This document shows, one piece after another, positions 1 to 9,379 of a stretch of 64,000 nt of DNA. Made by a program: the position numbers and the translations under genes. How positions within the stretch are numbered: position 1 is the stretch's first letter; every line of letters starts with the position of its first letter. Under the pieces are notes generated by a model. The model had not been told where the DNA came from. It did not search any database and saw only the letters and a program-made list of their open reading frames with translations. Location: assembly GCF_014836335.1 (NCBI RefSeq), contig NZ_JACSRA010000016.1, positions 1 through 64,000 of the forward strand, read 5' to 3'. The DNA is from Clostridium cibarium (lineage in GTDB: Bacteria; Bacillota; Clostridia; Clostridiales; Clostridiaceae).

Positions 1-75
1 CGCCGTATACCGAACGGTACGTACGGTGGTGTGAGAGGTCGGTAGATAAAATAATTATCTACCTCCTACTCGATT
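1..75 (+). mobile_element. Group II intron, 3' end (domains V and VI), cut by window edge
   Basis: Bases 1-28 fold as a domain V hairpin: the first seven bases pair with 22-28, TACC pairs with GGTA around a GAAC loop, and a two-base CG bulge sits at 20-21. This is the catalytic domain of group II introns. Domain VI follows: GGTAGATAA (41-49) pairs with 55-63, AGG (36-38) with CCT (65-67), GAG (33-35) with CTC (69-71), leaving A68 bulged as the expected branch-point adenosine. The bulged A is 7-8 bases from the likely 3' splice site near 75. The intron body and any reverse transcriptase lie before the window. The catalytic triad reads CGC. Confidence 0.8.
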
Positions 76-117
76 AAGCGTGTTATATTTGATTATGCAG
101 TCAATCTTATTCTTATT

Positions 118-649
118 TTATTCTTTTATTTCAAACCAATCAGGTGTTTTTTCAATTGAATTCCAAAGGTTTTTAGGTATATGAAGCTATTTTAGTTTTG
201 AAATTTTGAGTTTTGTTGCAATTTCATTTTCTTTATCATTTGCTACTAGCTCAGTCCAGTTAGGATTTATAATTAATGTTTTACCTAATGCGATTAAAGG
301 AATAGTATCTTTTACAATTTTAAGAATGGATTCAAGTGTTATTTTTTCATCTTTACTGTCTACAGGTTTTGCGGAAAGAATATTTTCTAATGAAGCATGT
401 ATATAATCTAAGTCAAGTTTAATTAACCGAATTCATCTTTTATTATAGTATGGAGAGAAGCAGTTTTGAAACCGCTTTATTACCTACATCATAAACTCTT
501 TCATTGTAGTAGTTTAATTAATCATCAGAAATAGTTCTATATTCGTTACTTGACCAAGTTGTCATAGATGCCATTACTAATCTGTTTCTAGTAGTAATTC
601 TACATGGGAATTTAAAAGTTTCAAATAAATTATTATACTTCGAATTCAT
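118..649 (-). pseudogene. Decayed NADH:flavin oxidoreductase (Old Yellow Enzyme family)
   Basis: Read on the minus strand, an AGAGGAG ribosome site precedes ATG at 647-649 and the start MNSKYNNLFETFKFP..RITTRNRLVMASMTTWSSNEY, the typical N-terminus of the FMN-dependent YqiG-like branch of Old Yellow Enzymes. The frame then meets a TAA where a Glu codon is expected, and further stops. The end of the reading, about 420 down to 118, matches the family's C-terminus: LDLDYIHASLEN, a degenerate copy of the usual GRxLLxDPEW strip, then HIPKNLWNSI..TPDWFEIKE and a stop. An intact family member is about 370 residues; here the middle 150 or so residues are missing and stops interrupt both ends. The gene is dead. 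The group II intron ends 43 bases beyond its stop codon. Confidence 0.75.
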
Positions 650-884
650 TCTTTTGACTCCTCTTTTAAATATTTGCATTATTTTTTATTACTTCTAACC
701 TCATGTATTATTATTTCTTCTTCGATAATGTTTTTATTTCTGTTTATTTATCATAGTTGCTAAAATTGCAAATTGAGTTTGTTGATATTTTGTAGATTTT
801 AATCCAATAAATAGAAAAAAAGTAATAAAAATATAAAGTGTAAAAAAATATAGACGATATTCATATAGAGAGGAGAATGATAAT

Positions 885-2606
885 ATGAACAATAAAGAGA
901 CAATGCTTAAGTTGATTAATTTATTAAAGGGAAATGGGAGAAAGATTTTTGCAATTATTATTTTTTTGCTTATTTCTTCACTAATAGCTATAATTTCTCC
1001 ATTAATTAATAGGGGCATTATGGACGATGGTTTTTTAAGCAATAACAAAAATGTTGTGATTTTTTATTCTATTCTTGCATTAGTATTAGTAATTATAGAT
1101 AATTCGATAGAGTTGTGGAAAGAAAATGTGAGAGCAACTTTAAAGGCAGAAATTACATATAATCTTTTTAATAAGTCATTTCATAAATTAAGAAGGATAA
1201 ATCTTTCAGAACTTAATAAAACAAATAATACTGAACTTTTAAACAATATACATAATGATATTTCTAATATATCAATGGTGGCTGATGGAGTTTTTTTTAT
1301 TACCATAACACAAATATTTAATATAATAGGAGGAATTATAGGGTTATGTATAATTAGCTGGAAATTAACCATATTAGTTATATGCTTTATTCCTATAAAG
1401 TTTTTTGTTGCAAGGAAATTAACAAAAGAAAGAAATCAAATGGCAAATCACTATATGACAGGATATTCTAAATTTGCAAGGTGGTTTGGAGATACTTTAG
1501 GTGGGATAAAAGAAGTAAGGATATTTGGATTATTTAATAAAAAAATAGGAGAATTTAATGATATGCAAGGCAATGTCATTAAGCTAGAAAAGAAAATGAC
1601 TATGCAAAATTCTTTTAACCTTGTATTTGATCGTACATTACAATCTTTTATTACAACTATATTATATATTATTGGTGCTAATATGGTATTTGACTTGAAC
1701 TTAACTGTTGGAAGTATAGTTTCTTTTATTTCTTATTCTATTTATTGTATAAGTCCTATATCAGCAGTGCTTAATTTAGGACTAGTTCTATCAAATATAC
1801 TTCCTTCAACAAGAAGATATTATGAGTTTCTACAAATGGATTCAGAAGAGGAAGAAAATAAAAGTACGGTTTCTTTAACAGAAGAGATGAGGAATAATCC
1901 ACAAATTAATTTTCAAAATATATTCTTTTCATATGATGGTGAAAGAGATATTTTAAAGGATATAAGTTTTCAGATAAATCCAGGAGAAAAAGTAGCATTA
2001 ATAGGGTTAAATGGATCAGGAAAGTCTACTATAATTACCTTGTTTATGAGATTTTATAGAGCATATAGTGGAAAGGTTCTTCTCAATGGAATGGATATTA
2101 ATAAAATAAATATTGATGATTATAGAAAAAATGTATCTATAGTTTCTCAGGATAGTTATTTATTTAATGATACTATTAAAAATAATGTTTGCCTTTATAA
2201 AAACATTAAAGACGAAAAGTTTCAACAAATTTTAAAAGATTGTAATTTATATGAGTTTTATGAAAAACTTGATGAAGATTATAAAATAGGAGAAAACGGA
2301 CGTTTACTATCAGGGGGACAAAGGCAGAAAATACTTATAGCTAGAGCTTTGGCTACTGAGAATAATATAATAATATTAGACGAAGCAACCTCCAATATTG
2401 ATATAGATACAGAAAGGCAGATTAATGAATTGATTATGACAAAACTTGCAGATAAAACTATAATAATAATTAGTCATAAACCAAATGTGTTAAAATATAT
2501 GGATAAAATAATAGTTCTAAAGGATGGAGAAATTAATGCTATTGGAGATCATGATGAACTTTTGAAAGAAAGTAAGGTTTATAATGATATATTAAATAAT
2601 AGATAA
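885..2606 (+). CDS. ABC transporter half-molecule: fused membrane and ATPase domains (exporter type)
   Basis: A 573-residue exporter half-transporter, expected to work as a dimer in the membrane. Residues about 15-320 hold six hydrophobic segments (ABC type-1 membrane domain). The C-terminal ATPase has Walker A GLNGSGKS near residue 373, signature LSGGQRQK near 474, Walker B IIILDEATS near 495 and the switch His in IISHKP near 528. The length is normal for MsbA/LmrA-like or peptide-exporter proteins. AGGAG lies eight bases before the ATG. There is no partner half-transporter, peptidase domain or precursor peptide next to it, so the substrate (drug, lipid or peptide) cannot be told. It stands alone, downstream of a dead oxidoreductase gene on the other strand. 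The function class is certain; the substrate is unknown. Confidence 0.9.
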   Translation: MNNKETMLKLINLLKGNGRKIFAIIIFLLISSLIAIISPLINRGIMDDGFLSNNKNVVIFYSILALVLVIIDNSIELWKENVRATLKAEITYNLFNKSFHKLRRINLSELNKTNNTELLNNIHNDISNISMVADGVFFITITQIFNIIGGIIGLCIISWKLTILVICFIPIKFFVARKLTKERNQMANHYMTGYSKFARWFGDTLGGIKEVRIFGLFNKKIGEFNDMQGNVIKLEKKMTMQNSFNLVFDRTLQSFITTILYIIGANMVFDLNLTVGSIVSFISYSIYCISPISAVLNLGLVLSNILPSTRRYYEFLQMDSEEEENKSTVSLTEEMRNNPQINFQNIFFSYDGERDILKDISFQINPGEKVALIGLNGSGKSTIITLFMRFYRAYSGKVLLNGMDINKINIDDYRKNVSIVSQDSYLFNDTIKNNVCLYKNIKDEKFQQILKDCNLYEFYEKLDEDYKIGENGRLLSGGQRQKILIARALATENNIIILDEATSNIDIDTERQINELIMTKLADKTIIIISHKPNVLKYMDKIIVLKDGEINAIGDHDELLKESKVYNDILNNR

Positions 2607-2980
2607 ATTTACAAAGTTACTATAGGAAAGAAAATTATATTTAAATACAATTGGCAAATTTGTGATTTTAATATATACTATTTAGTAGATAGGTTTCAAA
2701 AAAAGAGAGGTATTTTTGTGAGTGTTTAGTATCTAAAATAGTTAATTAAATATTAATTCTAAAAATGGTGGAGTATACCATTTATTTGTTGTGGAATTAA
2801 TTATTACTATTAAAGATACAAGTCCACGAATTTACTTTATAAGGATAATACAATTATCTCTATTAATTGTTGAATTTTAAGCTGTGGAAGTATCCATAGC
2901 TTTTTTATTATACAAAAAAGAAATCTATCAAGATTTCGTAGGCTTGTAGTGTAATAAAGATATAAGGATGGTTTAATAGA
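2607..2980. other. Intergenic region, 374 bases
   Basis: No open frame with a ribosome site of useful length was seen. It holds a small imperfect hairpin near 2764-2783 (AAATGGT with ACCATTT) and a terminator at 2879-2907. The terminator lies about 270 bases after the ABC gene, so that transcript has a long 3' tail, or an unrecognised small RNA starts in between. Confidence 0.5.
2879..2907 (+). terminator. Rho-independent terminator after the ABC transporter gene
   Basis: The arms AAGCTGTGGA and TCCATAGCTT pair with one G-U, followed by a run of T. Confidence 0.75.
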
Positions 2981-4867
2981 ATGAATAAAGAAACATTAGA
3001 AAAATTACATTACTACGAATTAAAAGAAATAATAAAAGGATATTGTGTTAGCGGACTGGGAAAAAGATTAATCGATGAGCTAGAGCCTAGTACTAATATA
3101 AAGATTATAAATAAAAGATTAAATGAAACATCAGAGGGAAGAAGATTACTAGATGCATCTTATATTATACCACTAGAAGGCATTTCTAATATTTTACTTC
3201 TTATAGAAAGTATGGAGAAGGGAGCTTCCTTGGATCCCAATGAATTAATTACTATATCTGATTTTTTAAGAGGATGTAGAAAGGTTAAGCAATTTATGAA
3301 GGATAAAGATGGATATGCACCTACATTAAGTTTTTATGGAGAAAATATTTCTGATTTAAGTTATTTAGAAGATGAAATAAATCAATCTATCACAGGCAGT
3401 ATGGTAGACTCTAATGCTAGCAAAGAACTTAAAAAAATAAGAAGGCAAATTGATATATGCGAAAATAAAATAAAGGAAAAATTAGATAGATTCCTTAAAA
3501 ATGGCGAAAACAAAGAGTGTATTCAAGAGTTTTTTATTAGTCAGAGAAATGGAAAATATACAATTCCTATAAAATCAGCTTATAAAAATAAAATTCAAGG
3601 GACTGTTATTGAAACATCATCAAAGGGAACAACTGTGTTTATAGAGCCAGAAATTATTGGGAGATATACAAGTGAGTTGTCTATATTAAAAGCAGAAGAG
3701 GATGTTGAAGAATATAGAATATTATCTACTCTAACAGATATGCTTTTTGAAAGAATAAAGGATTTAAAGATGAATCTTGAGGTTATATCTGAATATGACA
3801 TGATTTGTGCTAAAGCTAAATATAGTAAAGCAATAAATGGGATAAAACCTAAAATAAATAATCGTGGATATATAAAGATTATTAAAGGAAAATATCCTCT
3901 TATAAATAATAGTGTTCCATTAGATTTTGAGATTGGTGAAAATTATAGAGGTTTAATAATAACTGGACCAAATGCTGGGGGAAAAACTATAGTATTAAAG
4001 ACAGTTGGACTATTTACTTTAGCAGTACAGTCGGGATTCCATATAGGAGCTGTAGAAGGAACCGAGTTTTCAGTATTTCAAAAGATATTTGTTGATATTG
4101 GTGATAATCAAAGTGTTGAAAATGCCTTAAGTACATTTTCGTCCCATATAAAAAATCTAGCTGAAATAATTAGGAAAAGTACAAAGTCAACATTGCTATT
4201 ATTTGATGAAATTGGCAGTGGAACAGAACCAAATGAAGGATCAGCTTTGGCTATAGCAATATTGGAAGAGTTATATCATAAGGGCTGTATTACTGTAGCA
4301 ACTACTCATTATGGAGAAATAAAAAATTTCTCCAATGAACATCCAGATTTTGAAAATGCAGCTATGGAATTTGAAATAGAAACTTTAGAGCCATTATATA
4401 AACTTAGTTTAGGAAAAGTTGGAGATAGTAATGCATTGTATATTTCTAAGAAGATGGGATTATATAATTCAATTATAGAAAGAGCAAGAATATATATGGA
4501 TACTAAAAATTACAATTACAGTTTATTAGAAGAGAGTAAGGTTATAAAAGACAAGGATGAAGAAATAGAAGAAGAGTTTTTAGAATATTCTATAGGTGAT
4601 AGAATTATTCTTTTAGAAAATAATGAATCAGCAATTGTATATAAAGAAAGAGATAAGTTAAACAATATTATTGTATTATACAATAAGGAATTTATTCAGG
4701 TTAATTGTAAAAGAATAAAATTAGAAATAAAGGCAAGTGAACTTTATCCAGAAGGTTATGATATGAATCAGCTCTTTATAGATTTTAAAGAAAGAAAACT
4801 GGCAAATGACATTGCTAGAGGGTCTAAAAAAGCATTAAAAAAAATAAAAAAGAATAGTAAATTATAA
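2981..4867 (+). CDS. MutS2-like DNA-binding ATPase lacking the Smr domain
   Basis: A 628-residue protein of the MutS superfamily, closest in layout to MutS2 (MutSB). Residues about 1-300 are the core and coiled lever region. The ATPase has Walker A TGPNAGGKT near residue 327, Walker B LLLFDEIGSGTEP near 405 and the signature His in ATTHYGE near 442. MutS2 proteins are usually near 780 residues with a C-terminal Smr nuclease; here the chain stops at a lysine-rich tail (KKALKKIKK) with no Smr motif. It therefore looks like a MutS-family paralogue that may bind branched DNA, or act on ribosomes as known for some MutS2 proteins, but without the Smr nuclease. The start follows an AAGGATGG site. 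It is a lone gene with its own terminator. Confidence 0.85.
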   Translation: MNKETLEKLHYYELKEIIKGYCVSGLGKRLIDELEPSTNIKIINKRLNETSEGRRLLDASYIIPLEGISNILLLIESMEKGASLDPNELITISDFLRGCRKVKQFMKDKDGYAPTLSFYGENISDLSYLEDEINQSITGSMVDSNASKELKKIRRQIDICENKIKEKLDRFLKNGENKECIQEFFISQRNGKYTIPIKSAYKNKIQGTVIETSSKGTTVFIEPEIIGRYTSELSILKAEEDVEEYRILSTLTDMLFERIKDLKMNLEVISEYDMICAKAKYSKAINGIKPKINNRGYIKIIKGKYPLINNSVPLDFEIGENYRGLIITGPNAGGKTIVLKTVGLFTLAVQSGFHIGAVEGTEFSVFQKIFVDIGDNQSVENALSTFSSHIKNLAEIIRKSTKSTLLLFDEIGSGTEPNEGSALAIAILEELYHKGCITVATTHYGEIKNFSNEHPDFENAAMEFEIETLEPLYKLSLGKVGDSNALYISKKMGLYNSIIERARIYMDTKNYNYSLLEESKVIKDKDEEIEEEFLEYSIGDRIILLENNESAIVYKERDKLNNIIVLYNKEFIQVNCKRIKLEIKASELYPEGYDMNQLFIDFKERKLANDIARGSKKALKKIKKNSKL

Positions 4868-4911
4868 TAAGTATTGATTTTAGTTATAAAAATTTAAATT
4901 ATATGTATTAG

Positions 4912-4942
4912 AAAAAGCTGAAGCATTTGCTACAGCTTTTTT
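4912..4942 (+). terminator. Terminator after the MutS2-like gene
   Basis: AAAAGCTG and CAGCTTTT pair around a 12-base loop, followed by a T run. Confidence 0.8.
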
Positions 4943-5246
4943 ATTTTAGATACAAAGATGTTGTTTACGATGCTATTAAGGTATTTTACGTAATAATTAT
5001 GGACAAAAATTAGAAAGTGAAATAAAATTCTTATGGAAGTTTGTGTTATATTTAGTCAACAATGTACAATTAACAACTGGTAAATATCTATTGAATATCA
5101 AATTGTCAAAATATATTGATGGGAGGAACAATTAAATAAACAAATGAGATAATTATTGTATCAATAGATATATAGACTTCAGATATTTAATTCAAGTGAT
5201 ATGAAAACGATTGCTGAAGAACTAATGAAATTGTGAGGAAATAAAT
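4943..5246. other. Intergenic region before the pectinesterase
   Basis: About 300 bases with no convincing gene. A good GGGAGG site near 5122 is followed only by ATG AGA TAA. An 11-codon frame at 5201-5236 is too short and has no ribosome site. A catabolite-response-like element lies at 5201-5215. Confidence 0.5.
5201..5215 (+). promoter_or_regulatory. Possible CcpA catabolite-response element (cre)
   Basis: ATGAAAACGATTGCT fits the Bacillus cre consensus WTGNAANCGNWNNCW at every position. It lies 32 bases before the pectinesterase ATG, where CcpA binding would block transcription. A degenerate 15-base consensus can occur by chance, so this rests on position and on the gene's role in sugar-polymer use. 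Confidence 0.4.
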
Positions 5247-6272
5247 ATGAAGTTAAGAAAAAGTTTGAGTTTTATTGTAGTTTGTTCTATGATGATGTCA
5301 GTATTTGGTAGTGTTGTGAGTGCTAAAACGTCAGATATTAAAAAGATAGTTGTTTCAAAAGATGGAGGCGGTGATTATACTACAGTTCAAGAAGCTATTA
5401 ATGCGGTTCCTGATAATAATACTTCTTGGTATATAATAAATATTAGAAATGGTGTTTATAAAGAAGTAATCAGAGTGCCTGAGAATAAAAAGTTTATTAG
5501 TTTAATTGGAGAAAATGCAGAAAAAACTGTATTGACATATGATAACTGCAATAGTGTTTCAGGGACAACAGAGGATTGTGCCAGTACAGTTTTAGAAGGT
5601 GATGATTTTTTTGCTAAAAATATCACATTTGAAAATTCATTTGATTATAATAATTCACAACTAAAAAACAAACAAGCTGTAGCTTGCGAGCCTATGGGAG
5701 ACAGGCAGGTATTTGTTAATTGCCGATTTACAGGTTATCAAGATACTCTCTATGTAAGAAAAGGCAGACAATATTTTCAAGATTGTTATATAACTGGACA
5801 TACTGATTTTATATTTGGTGCTTCAACAGCTGTATTTAAAAATTGTGAAATAAATTCAAAATATAAAGAAGGTGCAAGTGTAACAGCACCAAGTACATTA
5901 ACAGAGAGCAAGATTGGACTTGTATTTCTTGATTGTAAATTAACAAGTGATCCTAATCAACCAGCTAATTCTGTATACCTAGGACGCCCATGGCATCCAA
6001 GTTATGTAAAGGATCCAGTATGCTCAAGTGCTACTTTTATACGTTGTGATTTAGGAGAACATATTAATGTTAATGGCTGGACAAAAATGAAAAATGTAGA
6101 TCCAAGTACAGAAAGACTTAGTGAATATAAAAATTTTGGACGAGGGGCTGTAATTAATTCGTTTAGACCACAACTAACGAAATTAGAGGCAAAGCAGTAT
6201 AAAATTAAAAATATACTAAAGGAAAATGATTCGTGGAATCCTGAGAAAGTAATCTTATCTGCGGAGAAATGA
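5247..6272 (+). CDS. Secreted pectin methylesterase (carbohydrate esterase family 8)
   Basis: The product removes methyl esters from pectin outside the cell, making it open to pectate lyases. The 341-residue protein starts with a signal peptide (MKLRKSLSFIVVCSMMMSVF, then Ala cleavage near residue 27). The right-handed beta-helix follows, starting with DGGGDYTTVQEAINAVP. CE8 active-site blocks are all present: GYQDTLY near residue 162, GHTDFIFG near 184 (the two catalytic Asp) and LGRPWHP near 244 (the Arg). No extra binding module is attached. A GTGAGGA ribosome site precedes the ATG. It is transcribed alone, with a terminator behind it and a cre-like site in front. No pectate lyase gene is in the window. 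Confidence 0.95.
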   Translation: MKLRKSLSFIVVCSMMMSVFGSVVSAKTSDIKKIVVSKDGGGDYTTVQEAINAVPDNNTSWYIINIRNGVYKEVIRVPENKKFISLIGENAEKTVLTYDNCNSVSGTTEDCASTVLEGDDFFAKNITFENSFDYNNSQLKNKQAVACEPMGDRQVFVNCRFTGYQDTLYVRKGRQYFQDCYITGHTDFIFGASTAVFKNCEINSKYKEGASVTAPSTLTESKIGLVFLDCKLTSDPNQPANSVYLGRPWHPSYVKDPVCSSATFIRCDLGEHINVNGWTKMKNVDPSTERLSEYKNFGRGAVINSFRPQLTKLEAKQYKIKNILKENDSWNPEKVILSAEK

Positions 6273-6299
6273 AGGATATAGTATATAGTATATGGTTAT

Positions 6300-6352
6300 A
6301 AGGAGTTGTATAAGAATGACTTTGCAATTATTCTAATTACAACTCCTTTTTT
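6300..6352 (+). terminator. Terminator after the pectinesterase gene
   Basis: AAGGAGTTGTA pairs with TACAACTCCTT across a long loop and is followed by T residues. Confidence 0.75.
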
Positions 6353-6564
6353 ACACAAGCAGGTTCCATAATATTGGTTTTTGTATATAATATGATAAAA
6401 CTTGCTTAAATTGTAAAAAAATATTATAATGAAATTGTGAAAATACTAGTATTTACACTAATTCCAAAATATATCAAGTGTTTTTGATTGGATTTTTAGA
6501 AGAAAATTAGGGATTAATGTACATTAAAGTCAAGATAATTAAAATATAATTAAGGATGATGTAT

Positions 6565-7671
6565 ATGCGTAAAAAAATAATAATTTCAACTATTTTACTT
6601 GTTTTTGCACTAAATTATGTTGGACAACCTGTGTATGCAAGTGAAAAGATGAGCACACAAAATGATAATTCAACTTTATATTCAGTTTCCAAATCATTTA
6701 ATACTGGATGGGTGATTATTGGAGGAAATACTTACTATTTTAACAGTAATGGAGTTATGCAAGTAGGTCTTAAGGTGATTGGCGGAAAGCAGTATTATTT
6801 TGATACTAATGGAATTATGCAAACGGGTTGGCAAATTGTATCCAACAGAAAGTACTATTTTACAGCAGATGGATCAGCACAAACTGGTTTTTTTGCAATA
6901 GGATATAATACTTATTATGGTAATTACCTTGGGCAAATAGCAGTTGGTTTACAAACTATTAACGGAAAGCGTTACTATTTTGATGCTAATGGAGTTATGC
7001 AAACAGGCTGGCAGGTAGTAGGAAGTAGTAAATATTACTTCAAAGCAGATGGATCGGCACAACTAGGTTTTTTTACAATAGGAGGGGATACCTACTATGG
7101 TAATTCTTTTGGACAAATAGCAGTTGGTTTACAAACTATTAATGGAAAGCGTTACTATTTTAATGCCAATGGAGTTAAGCAAACAGGTTGGCAAGTTGTA
7201 GCCAACAGAAAGTATTATTTCACAGCAGATGGATCAGCACAAATAGGCTTTTTTACAATGGGAGGGTATATCTACTATGGTAATTACCTTGGACAAATAG
7301 CAGTTGGTTTACAAACTATTAATGGAAAGCGTTACTATTTTGATGCTAATGGAGTTATGCAAACAGGCTGGCAAGTAGTAGGAAGTAGTACATACTATTT
7401 CACAGCAAATGGATCAGCACAAATAGGTTTCTTTACACTAGACTATAATACTTATTATAGTAATTCCTTTGGTCAATTAGTAAAAGGAATACAAGTTATT
7501 AATGGAAAACGTTATTATTTTAATGATAATGGAATAATGCAAACAGGTTGGCAAACTATAGGAAGAAACACGTATTATTTTATGGCAGATGGTTCTGCTG
7601 CGACAGGATGGGTAACAATTGGTGGTATTTCTTATCATTTTGGACCTACAGGTATAATACTTAAAAATTAG
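6565..7671 (+). CDS. Secreted protein made only of cell-wall/choline-binding-type repeats
   Basis: The ATG at 6565 is chosen because AAGGA at 6552-6556 is spaced eight bases from it; ATGs at 6556 and 6559 fall inside that site. The 368-residue product has a signal peptide (MRKKIIISTILLVFALNYVG, cleavage near VYA-S). All the rest is made of about 20-residue aromatic repeats of the type GWQVVGSSKYYFKADGSAQ, the CW_binding/choline-binding family that binds choline or glucan chains at the cell surface. No catalytic domain is present, unlike the lysins and toxins that normally carry such repeats. Three copies of an exact 180-base unit sit in the middle (6931-7470). It may be a surface-coating or glucan-binding protein; no partner is nearby. 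The repeat identification is firm, the role is not. Confidence 0.85.
   Translation: MRKKIIISTILLVFALNYVGQPVYASEKMSTQNDNSTLYSVSKSFNTGWVIIGGNTYYFNSNGVMQVGLKVIGGKQYYFDTNGIMQTGWQIVSNRKYYFTADGSAQTGFFAIGYNTYYGNYLGQIAVGLQTINGKRYYFDANGVMQTGWQVVGSSKYYFKADGSAQLGFFTIGGDTYYGNSFGQIAVGLQTINGKRYYFNANGVKQTGWQVVANRKYYFTADGSAQIGFFTMGGYIYYGNYLGQIAVGLQTINGKRYYFDANGVMQTGWQVVGSSTYYFTANGSAQIGFFTLDYNTYYSNSFGQLVKGIQVINGKRYYFNDNGIMQTGWQTIGRNTYYFMADGSAATGWVTIGGISYHFGPTGIILKN
6931..7470 (+). repeat. Three tandem 180-base in-frame repeats
   Basis: Units start at 6931, 7111 and 7291, each opening GGRCAAATAGCAGTTGGTTT, and are nearly identical in DNA. Diverged copies flank them (about 6751-6930 and 7471-7650). Each unit encodes 60 residues, that is three cell-wall-binding repeats. 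The period is exact, with no base gained or lost. Confidence 0.9.
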
Positions 7672-7788
7672 ATATTAAGTTTTTTCTATAAGCTAAGTTA
7701 CTAACTAAAGGTTTATAGTATATAAATAATGAGCTGTTGCATTTGAATTGCTCTAAGGTAAGTAGAAAGTTCCAATTATGAAGTTAAT

Positions 7789-7828
7789 GTCTGATTTCAA
7801 TATTCAGTTGGAGTCAGACTTTTTTTTA
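7789..7828 (+). terminator. Terminator after the repeat protein gene
   Basis: GTCTGA (7789-7794) pairs with TCAGAC (7814-7819), followed by eight T. Confidence 0.65.
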
Positions 7829-7921
7829 CTTTTCTGTGACCTCATTGTAATTTAATAAAAAAATAAAAATATAATATGTATTGTACAATTGTTGTAATTG
7901 GCTATGGAGTTATTTTATCTA

Positions 7922-7948
7922 TATGCTAATACAATCCTCTATAGCATA
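7922..7948. promoter_or_regulatory. Operator-like inverted repeat before the symporter gene
   Basis: TATGCTA (7922-7928) and TAGCATA (7942-7948) form a perfect dyad with a 13-base spacer, 58 bases before the symporter start. It does not match the XylR or cre consensus known to me. The regulator is unknown. Confidence 0.35.
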
Positions 7949-8006
7949 AGCTTCCAATGATGGACTAGAAGAGGAAAATATTTTTATAATAAGAGAGGAG
8001 AATTTA

Positions 8007-9377
8007 ATGGATAATTTAAAAATTAAAATGAAAGAAAAAATAGGGTATGCATCAGGGGATTTGGCAAGTAATTTAATATATCAAACTATTTCAATTTACT
8101 TATTATTTTTCTATACAAATGTTTTTGGGCTTTCTGCAGCGCAAGCAGGGGTGATGTTTTTAGTAGTAAGGTTTATAGATGCAATTAATGATCCAATCAT
8201 AGGAACTTTAGTTGATAAAACAAATACTAGATTTGGACGGTTTAGACCATATCTATTATATGGAGCAGCTCCTTTTGCTGTTTTAGCTTTTCTTTGTTTC
8301 ACTACTCCTAATTTTTCAGAAACAGGTAAACTAATTTATGCATATGTCACTTATGTAGGACTTTCAATTACGTATACCTGTATTAATGTTCCTTACGGGG
8401 CATTAACATCAGCTATTACAGATGATAATCAAGAAGTTGTTAGCTTGACATCTGTAAGAATGTTTTTTGCTAATTTAGGTGGGGTAATTGTTTCATATTT
8501 TGTTCCAGTACTTTCAGGATATTTTTCAAAGTCTTTTGGACTTTCAGGTGGTTGGCAAATAACAATGGGTATTTTAGGGATAGCAGGTGCAATTTTATTG
8601 TTATTCTGTTTTTCAAGCACTAAAGAGAGAGTGAAAAGTGTTAATCAGGATCATAAAATTAAGTTTTCAGATCTTTTTGAACAATTTAAAACTAATAGAC
8701 CTCTTGTAGTGTTAAGTATCTTCTTTGTATTGATATTTGGTATTAATTCAATTAATAGTTCAATAGGAATATATTATGTTACTTATAATGTTGGACGACC
8801 TGATTTAGTACAATGGTATACAGTATTAGGTTCACTTCCTGCATTTATATGTATACCACTAATTCCTAAAATTAATAAAAAGATTGGAAAAAAAGCATTA
8901 TTAAATATTTCACTTGCCATAACAGTAATTGGCACATTATCTCTTTTAATTATACCAACTGATATGGTTGGATTAATATTAATTTCACGTGTTATTACAG
9001 CAATAGGTTCTTTAACTGCTGGTGCATTTATGTGGGCATTGATTCCTGAGACTATTGAATATGGCGAATACGTTACAGGAAAACGTTTAAGTGGTTTGAT
9101 TTATGCTATTATTGGATTTTTCTTTAAATGTGGAATGGCATTAGGGGGAGCAGTACCAGGAATTATATTAGGAAACTTTGGATATGTAGCAAATCAAGCC
9201 CAGTCATCACATGCATTAACAGGCATACTAATAACTGCAACAATCGTTCCGGCAATACTTATGGTATTAGCTTTAATAGATATTAATTTCTATAATTTAG
9301 ATGATAAAAAATATAAAGAAATTGCAGCTAATTTAAAAGAAAGAGCTGAATTAAACATAGAAGGGAAGAATTTATAA
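8007..9377 (+). CDS. GPH-family sugar:cation symporter, probably for xylosides
   Basis: A 456-residue, 12-helix membrane transporter of the glycoside-pentoside-hexuronide family (MFS_2 fold). The N-terminus [18 protein letters not shown] and the loop [20 protein letters not shown] are family signatures, as are [12 protein letters not shown] and GEYVTGKR. The stop is two bases before the GH43 beta-xylosidase ATG, so the pair is translationally linked, as in the XynP/XynB pair of other Firmicutes. Xylobiose or other short xylosides are therefore the likely cargo, taken up intact and split inside the cell. AGAGGAG lies before the ATG. A dyad upstream may be its operator. The family is certain, the substrate inferred. 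Confidence 0.9.
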   Translation: MDNLKIKMKEKIGYASGDLASNLIYQTISIYLLFFYTNVFGLSAAQAGVMFLVVRFIDAINDPIIGTLVDKTNTRFGRFRPYLLYGAAPFAVLAFLCFTTPNFSETGKLIYAYVTYVGLSITYTCINVPYGALTSAITDDNQEVVSLTSVRMFFANLGGVIVSYFVPVLSGYFSKSFGLSGGWQITMGILGIAGAILLLFCFSSTKERVKSVNQDHKIKFSDLFEQFKTNRPLVVLSIFFVLIFGINSINSSIGIYYVTYNVGRPDLVQWYTVLGSLPAFICIPLIPKINKKIGKKALLNISLAITVIGTLSLLIIPTDMVGLILISRVITAIGSLTAGAFMWALIPETIEYGEYVTGKRLSGLIYAIIGFFFKCGMALGGAVPGIILGNFGYVANQAQSSHALTGILITATIVPAILMVLALIDINFYNLDDKKYKEIAANLKERAELNIEGKNL

Positions 9378-9379
9378 GT

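Larger units (their letters stand above)
7672..8006. other. Intergenic region before the xyloside operon
   Basis: It contains a terminator at 7789-7828, an AT-rich stretch with a possible TATAAT near 7870, the palindrome TTGTACAA near 7884 and a 7-base-arm dyad at 7922-7948. No gene was seen. Confidence 0.5.

Noticed and set aside
734..1048. Reading frame on the minus strand overlapping the start of the ABC gene
   Set aside because: It overlaps a clear ABC transporter N-terminus in another frame, has no ribosome site, and its hydrophobic bias is a by-product of AT-rich antisense DNA.
5166..5236. Short plus-strand frame (MKTIAEELMKL) before the pectinesterase
   Set aside because: Eleven codons, no ribosome site, no terminator-antiterminator pair that would make it a leader peptide.
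6751..7650. Possible CRISPR or satellite array
   Set aside because: The 180-base repeats are coding and in frame, without unique spacers of 30-40 bases.
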